Below are positions 31,890 to 41,741 of a DNA stretch of 64,000 nt, piece after piece; positions within the stretch are counted from its first letter, which is position 1; each line of letters starts with the position of its first letter. The notes under the pieces are model-generated. The model worked only from the letters and a program-made list of their open reading frames with translations. It was not told where the DNA came from and made no database searches. Source of the stretch: Rhodobacter sp. (GTDB taxonomy: Bacteria > Pseudomonadota > Alphaproteobacteria > Rhodobacterales > Rhodobacteraceae). Where the stretch lies: contig JACKKE010000008.1 in assembly GCA_020637595.1 (NCBI GenBank), forward strand, positions 62,001-126,000, given 5' to 3'. The translations under genes and the position numbers were made by a program.

Positions 31890-32846
31890 CTACTGCACCC
31901 GTGCGCGGGCCTGCGCCCGGAACCCCGATGGCGTCGCCCCGAACATCGCCTTGAACAGCCGCGAGAACTGCGCCTGGTCGGAAAACCCGAAGCGATAAGC
32001 GGTCTCGGCCAGCGAGACGGTGTCCGAGGCGGCGATCTCGTCGCGGGCGGCGATCAGGCGTTGCTCGCGGATGAACTGCGATACGGTCGTGTTGGTGTCG
32101 CTGAACAGCTCGTGCAGATAGCGTTTCGAGATCCCGCAGGCGTCGGCCACCATCTCGGGCGACAGGTTGGGGCTGGACAGGTTCGACAGGATCACCTGCT
32201 CGGCCCGGCGCAGATGGGCCGCGCGCACCACGGTGCCGACGCCCTCGTCGGGCTCGGCCGTCTGATCGAGGGTCAGTGACAGCAGTTCCAGCATCTGCCG
32301 CCCCAGCACCGTGGCCAGCCGCCCGTCGCCGACCGGGACGGCCTGCAACTGCTGAACCATGCCGGTGAACAGCGACGCCACCCCGCCGCGCGCGTCGAAG
32401 ACCTTGGCGCAGAAGCGGTCGGGGTTGCGGATCTTCTCGGCCAGATCCTTCTTGGTGACCTTGAGCACGCAGAGTTCGTTCGTCGCGCCATAGGAAAAGC
32501 GATAGGGCTCGTCGCCGCGCTCGAGGATGAAACCGCCGGGATCGCAACGCACCTCGCGGCCCATCTGGCGGAACTCGACCGGGCTGAGGCGCGGGATGGT
32601 GATCAGGAATTCTTCTTCCGAGCAGCCCGAGATGTGGTTCGGCCGGCGCTCGTATTGCGCGGGTTCGGTGGCCAGCCGCGACAGCGACACCGTGCCCAGC
32701 GTCCGGTTCTCCAGCCGGCCGGAAAACCGTGCTGCGTCCCGGAATTGCAGTTGCAACGGGAAATAGGTCTGGGTGATGGCCTGGCTCCAGTAGTCGGCCC
32801 GACGCGGCGGGGCGACGCCATCCGTGCTGTGAACGATCCTCTCCAT
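31890..32846 (-). CDS. AraC-family regulator divergent from the hydantoinase-type operon (OplR-like by position)
   Basis: The 318-residue protein has an N-terminal AraC-binding-like domain (about 1-190) and a C-terminal double HTH (MVADACGISKRYLHELF and AETAYRFGFSDQAQFSRLFK). The start at 32846 follows GGAGGAACC, stronger than two upstream candidates. It is divergent from hyuB with a 267-bp gap. In Pseudomonas putida the lactam-responsive AraC-type regulator OplR neighbours oplBA, which encodes a hydantoinase/oxoprolinase-type lactamase, so a comparable role is plausible. Confidence 0.85.
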   Translation of the reverse strand: MERIVHSTDGVAPPRRADYWSQAITQTYFPLQLQFRDAARFSGRLENRTLGTVSLSRLATEPAQYERRPNHISGCSEEEFLITIPRLSPVEFRQMGREVRCDPGGFILERGDEPYRFSYGATNELCVLKVTKKDLAEKIRNPDRFCAKVFDARGGVASLFTGMVQQLQAVPVGDGRLATVLGRQMLELLSLTLDQTAEPDEGVGTVVRAAHLRRAEQVILSNLSSPNLSPEMVADACGISKRYLHELFSDTNTTVSQFIREQRLIAARDEIAASDTVSLAETAYRFGFSDQAQFSRLFKAMFGATPSGFRAQARARVQ

Positions 32847-33113
32847 TGGTTCCTCCACCAGTGGATAGGGCGAATCGTTACCCATCTGGCCCTTGCGAAT
32901 CAAGCATTCCGGCGGCGTCCGCCCACCGACTGCGCGGATCGGCAAACGGTTGTGCACGGATCGACAAATCCATCGCCCCCTGCGCGCCCAGCGTCAAATC
33001 GTTGCGCGCGGATCTGCAAGAAACCCGTGCGAATTGCCCGCATCGTAAGCCTGCAAGCAACGACAGACGGACGGGGCAGCCGCCCCGCCAAGGCAGCAGG
33101 AGGACCGTCGGCC

Positions 33114-34862
33114 ATGACACGGCGCAAGGTAGATCCGATCACCCTTTCGGTGGTCCGGGGCGTTCTGGAAACCACCCAGCGCGAGATGACGCTGACCCTC
33201 GAACAGACGGCGCGCAGCTCGGTCTTCAACCTGGCGCACGATTATTCGACGGCGCTGTTCAACCACACGCCCGAGATGATCCTGCAGGGCCAGGACATCC
33301 CGATCCACCTGGGCTCGCTGATCCCGGCGATGAAATCGGTGGCGCGGTTCTTTGACGGCGATATCCACGAGGGCGATCTGATCTTGCACAACGATCCTGC
33401 CTATGGCGGGTCGCACATCATCGACACCTGCATGTATTACCCGGTGTTCTATCAGGGCGAACTGGTGTTCTGGACGGTCTGCAAGGGCCACCTGACCGAT
33501 ATCGGCGGCCCGGTGCCTGCCGGCTATAACCCCAACGCGACCGAGATCTATGCCGAGGGGCTGCGCATCCCGCCGGTCAAGCTGTGGGACAAGGGCAAGC
33601 CGCGCCACGATGTGATGAACCTGCTGCTGACCAACATGCGGGCGCGCCGCGACCAGGAGGGCGATTTCAACGCGCTGATCGGTGCCTGCCAGGTCGGCGC
33701 ACGTAACCTGCGCAACCTGATGGACAAGTATGGCAAGGACGTCGTGCAGGACTGCATCGCGGAACTCCTCGACATGGCCGAGGCGCATATGCGCAGCCTG
33801 ATCGCCCGGGTGCCCGACGGCACCTATTCGGGCACCGCGATCCTCGAGGATGCGGGCCACGGGTTCGGCGATTTCGAAATTTCGGCGACCGTCACCATCC
33901 AGGGCGACGGCTGCCACATCGAGATCACCAGCCCGCCGCAGGTGCCTTATTTCATCAACAGCTACGAGGGGAACAGCTATTCGGGCGTCTATCTGGGCCT
34001 GATGATGTTCGCGCAGCTGCCGCCGCCCTATAACGAAGGGCTCTATCGCTGCGTCTCGGTCGACATGGGCGCCAAGGGCACGCTGTGCAACGCGAAATCC
34101 CCCGCGCCGCACATGAACTGCACCACCACGCCGATGGAAACCCTGACCGACGCCGTGCGCCTCGCCTTCGAGCAGGCCGCGCCGGACAAGGTCTCGGCCA
34201 GCTGGGGGCACGCGAACGGCTGCAACATCGCGGGTTGGGACAAGCGCCACGATGAGGAATACGTGACGATGGTGCTGGCCTCGATCATCTCGGGGGCAGG
34301 GGCCACGGCCAGCCAGGACGGCTGGCATGCCTGCGGGCCGGAATGCTGTTTCGGCGCGCTGACCTCGGGCGATATCGAGATGCTCGAACATTCCTATCCG
34401 ATCATCATCCACAAATACGGGCTGATGGAGGACTCGGGCGGGGCGGGCAAGTTCCGCGGCGGCTCGGGCACCGTGTGGGAGGTCGAACCCCTCGACACGC
34501 CGATGACGCTGGTGACCTTTGGCGAGGGGCGGCGGATCCCGGCGATGGGGGCGGCCGGCGCGAAATCGACGCTGATCGACCGCAAGGTGGGGCGTCTGGA
34601 AGTCACGCGCGGCGGCGAGACGCAGATCATCACCGATAATGTGATTGAAACGATCCAGCCCGGCGAGCGCGCGGCCAACAAGAACCCCGGCGGCGGCGGC
34701 TATGGCAATCCCTATGAGCGCGACGTGCTCAAGGTGGTCGAGGATGTGCGCAACGGCCTCGTCTCGATCGAGGGGGCGCGGCTGGACTACGGGGTGGTGA
34801 TCAGTGACCCCGACGCCCTGACCGTCGACCACGACGCCACCCGCGCCCTGCGCGCCGCCTGA
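33114..34862 (+). CDS. hyuB: Hydantoinase/oxoprolinase subunit B (candidate lactamase beta subunit)
   Basis: The 582-residue protein is a HyuB family member: DPITLSVVRGVLE at the N-terminus, YGGSHIIDTCMYYPVF, RIPPVKLWDKG, GNSYSGVYLG, GAKSTLIDRK and PGGGGYGNP near the C-terminus. The family forms heteromers with HyuA to hydrolyse 5-oxoproline, N-methylhydantoin, caprolactam or carboxylate acetone, using ATP. The length agrees with the smaller caprolactamase subunit. It lies first in the operon, ahead of hyuA, divergent from an AraC gene. Substrate is inferred from the downstream aminotransferase and ALDH. Confidence 0.87.
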   Translation: MTRRKVDPITLSVVRGVLETTQREMTLTLEQTARSSVFNLAHDYSTALFNHTPEMILQGQDIPIHLGSLIPAMKSVARFFDGDIHEGDLILHNDPAYGGSHIIDTCMYYPVFYQGELVFWTVCKGHLTDIGGPVPAGYNPNATEIYAEGLRIPPVKLWDKGKPRHDVMNLLLTNMRARRDQEGDFNALIGACQVGARNLRNLMDKYGKDVVQDCIAELLDMAEAHMRSLIARVPDGTYSGTAILEDAGHGFGDFEISATVTIQGDGCHIEITSPPQVPYFINSYEGNSYSGVYLGLMMFAQLPPPYNEGLYRCVSVDMGAKGTLCNAKSPAPHMNCTTTPMETLTDAVRLAFEQAAPDKVSASWGHANGCNIAGWDKRHDEEYVTMVLASIISGAGATASQDGWHACGPECCFGALTSGDIEMLEHSYPIIIHKYGLMEDSGGAGKFRGGSGTVWEVEPLDTPMTLVTFGEGRRIPAMGAAGAKSTLIDRKVGRLEVTRGGETQIITDNVIETIQPGERAANKNPGGGGYGNPYERDVLKVVEDVRNGLVSIEGARLDYGVVISDPDALTVDHDATRALRAA

Positions 34863-34943
34863 CCTGACCCGAACGACCCATGCCGGCAGCCGGGGGCCCT
34901 GTGCCACCGGGGTGACCCCGGCCACCCTGAAAGGACGCATTCC

Positions 34944-37064
34944 ATGCAGAACCAGTATCGTCTCGGCATCGACGCGGGCGGCACCTTCACCGATTTCATC
35001 CTGGCCGACCGTGACGGCGGCGTGCGGATCTTCAAGGTGCTGTCGACCCCGCAGGATCCCACCCTGGCGATCCGCAACGGCCTGAAGCTGATCGAGGACG
35101 AGGCCGGCATCACCGCCCGTCAGATCGTCTCGAACGCGGATCTGTGCATCAACGGCACCACCGTCGGCCTGAACGCGCTGATCACCCATAACGGCGCGAA
35201 AACCGGCCTGATCGCCACCGCCGGGCATGAGGACTCGATCGAGATCCGCCTCGGGCACAAGGAAGACGGCTATCGCTATGACCCGGACTATCCGCCGGCG
35301 ACGATGCTGGTGCCGCGCTACCTGCGTCGCGGCGTGCGCGAGCGGGTGATTTCCACCGGCGCGGTCAACACGCCCCTGAACGAAGATGACGTGCGCGAGG
35401 CCTGCCGGCATTTCCTGCGCGAGGGGGTGGAATCGGTGGCGATCAGCTTCGTCTGGTCGGTGCTGCATCCCGAACACGAATTGCGCGCCGCCGAGATCGT
35501 GCGCGAGATGATGCCGGATGTGCGCCTGACCGTGGGCAGCCAGCTCTATCCGCAGGTGCGCGAATACACCCGCACCTCGACCGCGATCGTCAACGCCTAT
35601 CTGGCGCCGATCCTGCAACGCTATGTCGAGGCGGTGGACGGCTATTTCCGGGGACTCGGCGCGCGCCAGCCGGTGCGCTACTTCCAGTCGAACGGCGGCC
35701 TGGCGCTGGGTTCGGTCGTGACCGACCAGTCGGTCTATGCGATCAACTCGGGTCCGGCCTCGGCGCCGCAGGCGGCGCTCTATCTGGGCGAGCCCTGGGG
35801 GATGAAGGACATCATCACCGTCGACATGGGCGGCACGTCCTTCGACATCACCCTGACCCGCGACGGGCGCGCGAACGTGTCGAAGAACATCGACTTCCTG
35901 CGCTACCGGATCGGTATCCCGATGATCCAGGTGGAAACCCTGGGCGCTGGCGGCGGCTCGATCGGCTGGATCGACAGCATGGGCCTGATGCAGATGGGGC
36001 CGCAATCGGCGGGATCGGAACCCGGGCCGGCCAGCTATGATCAGGGCGGTGAGCGTCCGACGACGACCGACGCGAACCTGATCCTGGGGTATCTCAATCC
36101 CGACGGTCTGGTCGGCGGGCGCCTGCCGCTGAATGTCGAGAAGGCGCGCGCGGCGATCAAGACCCATCTGGCCGACCCGCTGGGGATCAGCGTCGAAAAG
36201 GCCGCGCATGGCATGTTCACCATCGTCAACAACAACATGGTGAACGCGATCCGCCGGGTGTCCGTGGAACGTGGCTATGACCCGCGCGATTTCGTGCTGA
36301 ACTGCGCGGGGGGCGCGACGGCCGCGCATATCACTGCACTGGCGCGCGAGATGGGCATCCGCAAAGTGCTGATCTCCAAGCTGGCGTCGGGGCTCTGCGC
36401 CTTTGGCCAGATCATCTCGGATGTGAAATACAACTACATGGCCCCGGTCGCAGCGCGTCTCGAAGGGGCGGACACCGCGCGTCGGCTCGACGACCTTTTC
36501 GGCGCGCTCGAGGCCCGGGGGCGGCGCGACCTGTCGGGCGACGGCTTTGCCGAAGAGCGCATCTCGATCCGCCGCTCGCTGGACATGCGCTATGTCGGGC
36601 AGGTGCATGAATGCACCGTCGACGTGGACCCCTTTGCGATCACCGAAGAGGCGCTGGAACGGCTCAAGGCTGCCTTCCACGCCCGCCACGAGGAGCTCTA
36701 CACCTATTGCGAGCGCAATTCCGCGGTCGAGGTGGTGAACGTCGAAAGCGCCATCACCGGCCGGGTGGACCGCCCGAAACCGATGCATGTCGCCGCCGGA
36801 TCGGGCGCCCATGCCGCGCTCAGGGGCACCCGGCCGATGATCTTCGACGCCGAGGGCATCGGCCAGGACACGCCGGTCTATGACGGGGCGCTGCTGGGGG
36901 CAGGGGACCGGATCATCGGCCCGGCGGTCATCCAGGAGGTCACGACCACCATCGTCATCGAACCGGGCTGGAGCGCCGAACTCGACGCAACCGGGGTCTA
37001 TGTGCTGACGCTGGGCGCGGATGCCGCCGCCGCGGTCGAGGCCCAGCAGACCGAGGACGCCTGA
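34944..37064 (+). CDS. hyuA: Hydantoinase/oxoprolinase subunit A (ATPase; candidate lactamase alpha subunit)
   Basis: The 706-residue protein has two actin-like ATPase halves: RLGIDAGGTFTDF at the N-terminus (phosphate loop), NGTTVGLNALI, VDMGGTSFDI (second phosphate loop) and NCAGGATAAHI (adenosine region). HyuA proteins phosphorylate the amide oxygen of a lactam or hydantoin before ring opening. It follows hyuB by 81 bp; that gap holds a short GC hairpin (CCGGGG/CCCCGG). It ends one base before livG. The size, about 75 kDa, is similar to that reported for caprolactamase subunit A. Confidence 0.88.
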   Translation: MQNQYRLGIDAGGTFTDFILADRDGGVRIFKVLSTPQDPTLAIRNGLKLIEDEAGITARQIVSNADLCINGTTVGLNALITHNGAKTGLIATAGHEDSIEIRLGHKEDGYRYDPDYPPATMLVPRYLRRGVRERVISTGAVNTPLNEDDVREACRHFLREGVESVAISFVWSVLHPEHELRAAEIVREMMPDVRLTVGSQLYPQVREYTRTSTAIVNAYLAPILQRYVEAVDGYFRGLGARQPVRYFQSNGGLALGSVVTDQSVYAINSGPASAPQAALYLGEPWGMKDIITVDMGGTSFDITLTRDGRANVSKNIDFLRYRIGIPMIQVETLGAGGGSIGWIDSMGLMQMGPQSAGSEPGPASYDQGGERPTTTDANLILGYLNPDGLVGGRLPLNVEKARAAIKTHLADPLGISVEKAAHGMFTIVNNNMVNAIRRVSVERGYDPRDFVLNCAGGATAAHITALAREMGIRKVLISKLASGLCAFGQIISDVKYNYMAPVAARLEGADTARRLDDLFGALEARGRRDLSGDGFAEERISIRRSLDMRYVGQVHECTVDVDPFAITEEALERLKAAFHARHEELYTYCERNSAVEVVNVESAITGRVDRPKPMHVAAGSGAHAALRGTRPMIFDAEGIGQDTPVYDGALLGAGDRIIGPAVIQEVTTTIVIEPGWSAELDATGVYVLTLGADAAAAVEAQQTEDA

Positions 37065-37065
37065 G

Positions 37066-37791
37066 ATGGCGCTGGCGCTGGAACATGCGGGGGTCGCCTT
37101 TGGCGGCTTCCAGGCCCTGACCGACGTGACGCTGACGGTCGAACCGGGGCAGGTCGTGGGGCTGATCGGACCGAACGGCGCGGGCAAGACGACCTGCGTC
37201 AACGTTCTGACCGGGTTCCAGCGCCCGACACGCGGGCGGGTGCTGCTGGACGGGCGCGACCTGTCGCGCTTGCCGCCGCACGCGCTCAGACGCGCCGGGG
37301 TGGCGCGCACCTTCCAGGCCGGGCGGCTGTTTGCGGGGCTCGACGTGCTCGACAACCTTGCCTGCACCGGCGTCGGCCTGGGTCTGCGCCGCGCGCAGGC
37401 CGAACACCAGGCCGAGGCGATCCTGGACTGGATCGGCATCGATGCGCTGCAAAGCCGCCCCGCCGCCGGTCTGCCCTATACCGACGAGCGCCGCGTGGCG
37501 ATCGCCCGCGCCTTGATCGGCGATCCGCGTTACCTGCTGCTCGACGAACCCGCAGCCGGCATGTCGGAAAAGGAGGCCGAAGACCTCGCCGCCCTGATCC
37601 GCCGTATCGCCGGCGAACGCGGCGTCGGCTGCCTGCTGATCGAACATAATGTGGGTCTCGTGCTGTCGGTCTGCGCGCATGTCGTGGTGCTCGACGGCGG
37701 GCGGGTGATCGAGACCGGCGACAAGGCGGCGATCCTCGCCAGCCGGGCGGTGCGCGAGGCCTATCTCGGCTCGGACGCGGAGGCCGCGTGA
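37066..37791 (+). CDS. livG: Branched-chain-amino-acid-type ABC ATPase, LivG
   Basis: The 241-residue ATPase has Walker A GPNGAGKTT, Walker B YLLLDEPAAGM and the LivG-type signature region PYTDERRVAIARAL. It starts one base after the hyuA stop and its stop overlaps livF. It powers import of the pathway substrate with LivHM. Confidence 0.88.
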   Translation: MALALEHAGVAFGGFQALTDVTLTVEPGQVVGLIGPNGAGKTTCVNVLTGFQRPTRGRVLLDGRDLSRLPPHALRRAGVARTFQAGRLFAGLDVLDNLACTGVGLGLRRAQAEHQAEAILDWIGIDALQSRPAAGLPYTDERRVAIARALIGDPRYLLLDEPAAGMSEKEAEDLAALIRRIAGERGVGCLLIEHNVGLVLSVCAHVVVLDGGRVIETGDKAAILASRAVREAYLGSDAEAA

Positions 37792-38510
37792 TGAGCAAGC
37801 TCGGGCTTTTCGATCTGGCGGTGCGTTACGGCAAGCTGACGGCGCTGGCAAACCTGTCCTTCACCGTGGCCGAGGGGGAACGGCTGTTCATCTCGGGGCC
37901 GAACGGGGCGGGGAAATCCTCGCTGCTGGGGGCGATCTCGGGGGCGGTGAAGGCCGCGCACGGGCGAGTCGAGATGGACGGCGAGATCCTGTCGGGCCGC
38001 GCGCCCGAAGAGATCGCCCGCCGCGGCCTGTCGATGGTGCCCGAGGGGCGGCGCATCTTTGCCGGGCTGACGGTGCAGGAAAACCTGCTGGTCGGCACCG
38101 GCCAGCGCCGCGACCGGGGTGCCGTCGCCGACGATCTGGCAACGGTCTTTGACAGCTTCCCGATCCTCGGCGAGCGGCGTCACGCCCCGGCGGGCGCCCT
38201 GTCGGGCGGACAGCAGCAGATGCTGGCGATCTCGCGCGCGCTGATGACCAACCCCAAGCTGATGCTGGTCGACGAACCCTCGCTGGGTCTCGCGCCGAAG
38301 ATCGTCGACGAGGTTTATGAACGCCTCTGCGCCCTGCAGGCCCTGCGTGGCCTGACGCTGGTGATCGTCGAACAATCCTCGGCCCGTGCCGCGCGGGTCG
38401 GCGGGCGGATGCTGCTGATGCGCGGCGGACGGATCGTGGCCGATGGCGACGCCGCCGGCTTTGCCGCGCAAGACCTTCTGACCGAGGCCTATTTCGGAGA
38501 CGCCGCATGA
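37791..38510 (+). CDS. livF: Branched-chain-amino-acid-type ABC ATPase, LivF
   Basis: The 239-residue ATPase has Walker A GPNGAGKSS, signature LSGGQQQMLAISRAL and Walker B LMLVDEPSLGL, with MVPEGRRIF typical of LivF. The ATG at 37791 overlaps the livG stop (TGATG) and its own stop overlaps livH (ATGA). Confidence 0.88.
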   Translation: MSKLGLFDLAVRYGKLTALANLSFTVAEGERLFISGPNGAGKSSLLGAISGAVKAAHGRVEMDGEILSGRAPEEIARRGLSMVPEGRRIFAGLTVQENLLVGTGQRRDRGAVADDLATVFDSFPILGERRHAPAGALSGGQQQMLAISRALMTNPKLMLVDEPSLGLAPKIVDEVYERLCALQALRGLTLVIVEQSSARAARVGGRMLLMRGGRIVADGDAAGFAAQDLLTEAYFGDAA

Positions 38511-39415
38511 GCCTGCAACTGGTGTTCGACGCCCTGTCGCTGGGCGGGATCTATGCCATCGCTGCGCTGGGCATCGCGCTGATCTTCGGGGTGATGAAGC
38601 TGGTGAACTTTGCCCACGGGCAGTTCATCGCCTTTGCCGTCTTCGCGCTGATCGTGCCCTCGGCCAATGCGGTGGCCACGCTGGGGATCGGCGCCTTGCC
38701 CGCGCCTTTGCTGATTACCTTGGTGCTGGCGATCGGCGCGGGGCTGGCGGTGCTGGCCGAACGGCTGGTGTTCCGACCGCTGCGCGACGCCTCGCCGGTG
38801 TCGCTGATGGTGGCCAGCTTTGCGCTGGGCGTGATGCTGCAGAACCTGCTCTTGGTGACCTATGGCGGGCGGCCCAAGGCGGTCAGCCTCTGGGCCGGGC
38901 TGGGCGCGCCGGTGCCGGTGCTGACGGCGCAGGTGCCCCTGCTGCAGCTCATCGTCATCGGCGCGGTCGCGGCGATCCTCGCGGGGCTCGCACTGATGCT
39001 CAAGCGCACGCGGATCGGCCTGGAAATGCGCGCCGCCGCCGAGGATTTCGGCATGGCCCGTCTTCTGGGGGTCAAGGCGAATGTCGTGATCTCGGGGGCC
39101 TTTGCGCTGTCGGGGGCGCTGGCTGCGGTGGTCGCGCTGGTGCTGGTCGCGCAGACCGGGGTCGCGGATGTGCGGATGGGCGGGCAGATCATGCTGGTTG
39201 CCTTCATCGCCACCGTGGTCGGCGGCATGGGCAGCCTGCCCGGCGCGGTCGCGGCGGGGCTCCTGATCGGCGCGGCCTCGGCGCTGCTGCAGGCCTTCCT
39301 GCCGCCCGAGGCCCGGCCGTTCCGCGACGCCTTCCTCTACGGCCTCGTCATCCTTGTCCTTCTCGCCCGTCCGCAGGGGCTGTTTGCCCCCGCCGGCGCC
39401 AAACCGAGGGTCTGA
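38507..39415 (+). CDS. livH: Branched-chain-amino-acid-type ABC permease, LivH
   Basis: The 302-residue protein has about eight membrane helices, the LivH opening LSLGGIYAIAALGIALIFGV and MKLVNFAHG, and RAAAEDFGMARLLGV as the ATPase contact loop. It overlaps livF by ATGA. Confidence 0.88.
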   Translation: MSLQLVFDALSLGGIYAIAALGIALIFGVMKLVNFAHGQFIAFAVFALIVPSANAVATLGIGALPAPLLITLVLAIGAGLAVLAERLVFRPLRDASPVSLMVASFALGVMLQNLLLVTYGGRPKAVSLWAGLGAPVPVLTAQVPLLQLIVIGAVAAILAGLALMLKRTRIGLEMRAAAEDFGMARLLGVKANVVISGAFALSGALAAVVALVLVAQTGVADVRMGGQIMLVAFIATVVGGMGSLPGAVAAGLLIGAASALLQAFLPPEARPFRDAFLYGLVILVLLARPQGLFAPAGAKPRV

Positions 39416-39418
39416 GCC

Positions 39419-40471
39419 ATGACCACCCAACACCAGATCCGCCGCCGCGCGGCCGCCACGACGCCCGTGCTGCTGATCCTCGTCCTGCTGGCTTTTGTCC
39501 TGCTGGTGCTGACCTTTGGCGACCGCTCGACGGCGCGGATGGCGACCGATGCGCTGATCAGCGTCACGCTGGTCGTGGGCTTCTGGATCTTTGCCGGGAA
39601 CTCGGGCGTCATCAGTTTCGGTCACGCGGCCTTTGCCTGCGTCGGCGCCTATGTCTCGGCCTGGACGACGCTGCGCCCGGCGATGAAGACGATGCTGCTG
39701 CCGGGCCTGCCCGCGTGGCTGGCGCAGGCGGAATGGCCGGTCTTTGCCGCGGCGCTGGCCGGGGGTGCGGTGGCGGCGCTGCTGGCGTTGGTGACGGGGG
39801 CGGCGATCTTGCGGCTCTCGGGCATTGCCGCCTCGATCGCCACCTTCGCCTTTCTGGCGATGGTCAACGCGATCTGGTCGAACTGGACTCCGGTCACCGG
39901 CGGCACCTCGTCGGTGGTGGGGCTGGCGCGCTATGTCGGGCCCTGGGTCGCGCTGGGCTGGGCCGCGGCGGCGATCCTGGTGGCGGCGCTCTATGCGCAT
40001 TCCGCCTCGGGGCTTGCGTTGCGCGCCACCCGCGAGGACGAGGTCGCCGCTGCCGCCTCGGGCATCGACACCTTCCGCCACCGGCTGCTGGCCTATGCGC
40101 TGTCGGCGTTCTTCTGCGGCGTGGGCGGGGCACTGATGGGCCATGCGATCGGCGTCATCAATCCCGATGCCTATTACCTCAGCCTGACCTTCGTGATGCT
40201 GGCGATGCTGGTCACCGGCGGCATCGGCAGCCTGTCGGGCGCGGTGGTCGGTGTGGTCGCGGTGACCCTGGCGGGCGAGGCCCTGCTGACCCTGGAACAC
40301 GGTGTCACCCTGGCCGGTGTGCCGGTGTCGCTGCCGCCCGGCTCGCAGCAGATCCTGATCGCCCTCGCGATGATCCTCGTTCTGGTCTTTCGACCCGCCG
40401 GCCTGCTGGCCGGCCGCGAGATCGCCTTGCCCGTCCGCTGGGTCGGCGGACGGCGCACCGACAGCAACTGA
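39419..40471 (+). CDS. livM: Branched-chain-amino-acid-type ABC permease, LivM
   Basis: The 350-residue protein has about nine membrane helices, NSGVISFGHAAFACVGAYV typical of LivM, and ALRATREDEVAAAASGID as cytoplasmic loop. It starts three bases after livH and is followed 26 bp later by the binding protein. Confidence 0.88.
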   Translation: MTTQHQIRRRAAATTPVLLILVLLAFVLLVLTFGDRSTARMATDALISVTLVVGFWIFAGNSGVISFGHAAFACVGAYVSAWTTLRPAMKTMLLPGLPAWLAQAEWPVFAAALAGGAVAALLALVTGAAILRLSGIAASIATFAFLAMVNAIWSNWTPVTGGTSSVVGLARYVGPWVALGWAAAAILVAALYAHSASGLALRATREDEVAAAASGIDTFRHRLLAYALSAFFCGVGGALMGHAIGVINPDAYYLSLTFVMLAMLVTGGIGSLSGAVVGVVAVTLAGEALLTLEHGVTLAGVPVSLPPGSQQILIALAMILVLVFRPAGLLAGREIALPVRWVGGRRTDSN

Positions 40472-40497
40472 CCCAACCCAACACAGGAGGAAGACCC

Positions 40498-41667
40498 ATG
40501 AAGAGACTTGCCCTGCCGCTTGCGGCGCTGACCCTCGCGGCCCCGGCGCAGGCCGACATCACCGTCGGCTTCGCCATCGCCCAATCGGGCTGGATGGAGG
40601 CCTATGACACCCCCGCCGCCACCGCCGCCCAGATCCGCATTGACGAGATCAACGCCGCCGGCGGCCTGCTGGGCGAGCAGATCCGCGTGATCACCGCCGA
40701 CACTCGCACCGACCGCGCCGAGGCCGCGCGTGCCGGGCTGGAACTGGTGGACGACGGGGCGCAGATGCTGGTGGTGTCCTGTGACTATGACTTTGGCGCG
40801 CCTGCCGCGCTGGTGGCGGAAGGCGAGGGGATGAACAGCTTCTTCCTCTGCGCCGAGGACATCAAGGCGGGGGTGCAGGGCGTCGGCCCGAACAGCTTCT
40901 CCAGCTCGGTGCTGGCCGCGGTGCAGGGCGCGACGATGGCCGAATGGTCCTATGCCCGGCGCGACGCCCGCACCGCCTATGTGCTGGAGGATACGTTCAT
41001 CGAATACAACAAGGGCATCTGCACCGGCTTTGACTGGATGTTCCCGCGTCTGGACGGTGCGCAGATCGTCGGGCGTGACACCTTCGTCAACGATGACGCC
41101 TCGATCGCCAGCCAGATCACCCGGATCCGCGCGCTGCCCGAGGAACCCGACGTGATCATGCTGTGCTCGGTGATGCCGGGGGCCGCTGCCGCGGTGCGCC
41201 AGATCCGCGCCGCCGGGATCAATTCGCTGATCCTCAACGGCTCGGCGGTCGACGGGTCGTATTGGCTGGGCGCGACGCCGGGTCTGTCGGGCTTTGTCGT
41301 GCCGGTTCAGGGCTCGATCTATGGCGACGATCCCCGGCCCGAGGTCGAGGCCTTCAACGCCGCCTACGAGGGCCGCACCGGTTCCCGCCCGGCCAGCCAG
41401 TATGCCTATCCCGGCTATGTGCTGATCGACCTCTGGGCCCGCGCGGTCGAGGCCGCCGGCACCGTCGACGGCGCCGCGGTGACCGCGCAGCTCGAAGCGA
41501 TGACCGACGCACCGACGACCTTCGGTCCGCGCAGCTTCTCGGACGCTCTGCATCACCAGAACACTGCGCTGATGCAGATCATCGAGATCACCGATGGCAC
41601 CCCGGCCCGCGTCGACGAGTGGCGCATCTCGGAACCGGTGCCGATGTCGGTGCTGATCGCGCAGTGA
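40498..41667 (+). CDS. ABC transporter periplasmic substrate-binding protein, LivK-like
   Basis: The 389-residue protein starts with a Sec signal peptide (cleavage near AQADI, residue 19) and shows the type I binding-protein fold with INAAGGLLGEQIRVITADT and ASIASQITRIRALPEEPDVI. GGAGGAAG precedes the ATG. It should bind the lactam or amino acid taken up by LivGFHM. A perfect 13-bp hairpin follows immediately after the stop. Confidence 0.87.
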   Translation: MKRLALPLAALTLAAPAQADITVGFAIAQSGWMEAYDTPAATAAQIRIDEINAAGGLLGEQIRVITADTRTDRAEAARAGLELVDDGAQMLVVSCDYDFGAPAALVAEGEGMNSFFLCAEDIKAGVQGVGPNSFSSSVLAAVQGATMAEWSYARRDARTAYVLEDTFIEYNKGICTGFDWMFPRLDGAQIVGRDTFVNDDASIASQITRIRALPEEPDVIMLCSVMPGAAAAVRQIRAAGINSLILNGSAVDGSYWLGATPGLSGFVVPVQGSIYGDDPRPEVEAFNAAYEGRTGSRPASQYAYPGYVLIDLWARAVEAAGTVDGAAVTAQLEAMTDAPTTFGPRSFSDALHHQNTALMQIIEITDGTPARVDEWRISEPVPMSVLIAQ

Positions 41668-41673
41668 TCCCGC

Positions 41674-41707
41674 GCGGCACGCCCGGCCCGCGCGCCGGGC
41701 GTGCCGC
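41674..41707 (+). other. Strong 13-bp stem-loop between binding protein and aminotransferase genes
   Basis: GCGGCACGCCCGG pairs perfectly with CCGGGCGTGCCGC around an 8-base loop; C-rich sequence, not T, follows. It could protect the 3' end of the upstream message or cause partial termination, letting transporter and enzymes be expressed at different levels. Confidence 0.6.
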
Positions 41708-41741
41708 CCCCCCCCTCCCTCTGACCCGTATCGGACCCACC

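Noticed and set aside
32994..37439. A 1481-codon open frame on the minus strand across hyuB and hyuA
   Set aside because: Same reason: composition typical of an antisense frame, and both plus-strand genes have clear family motifs.
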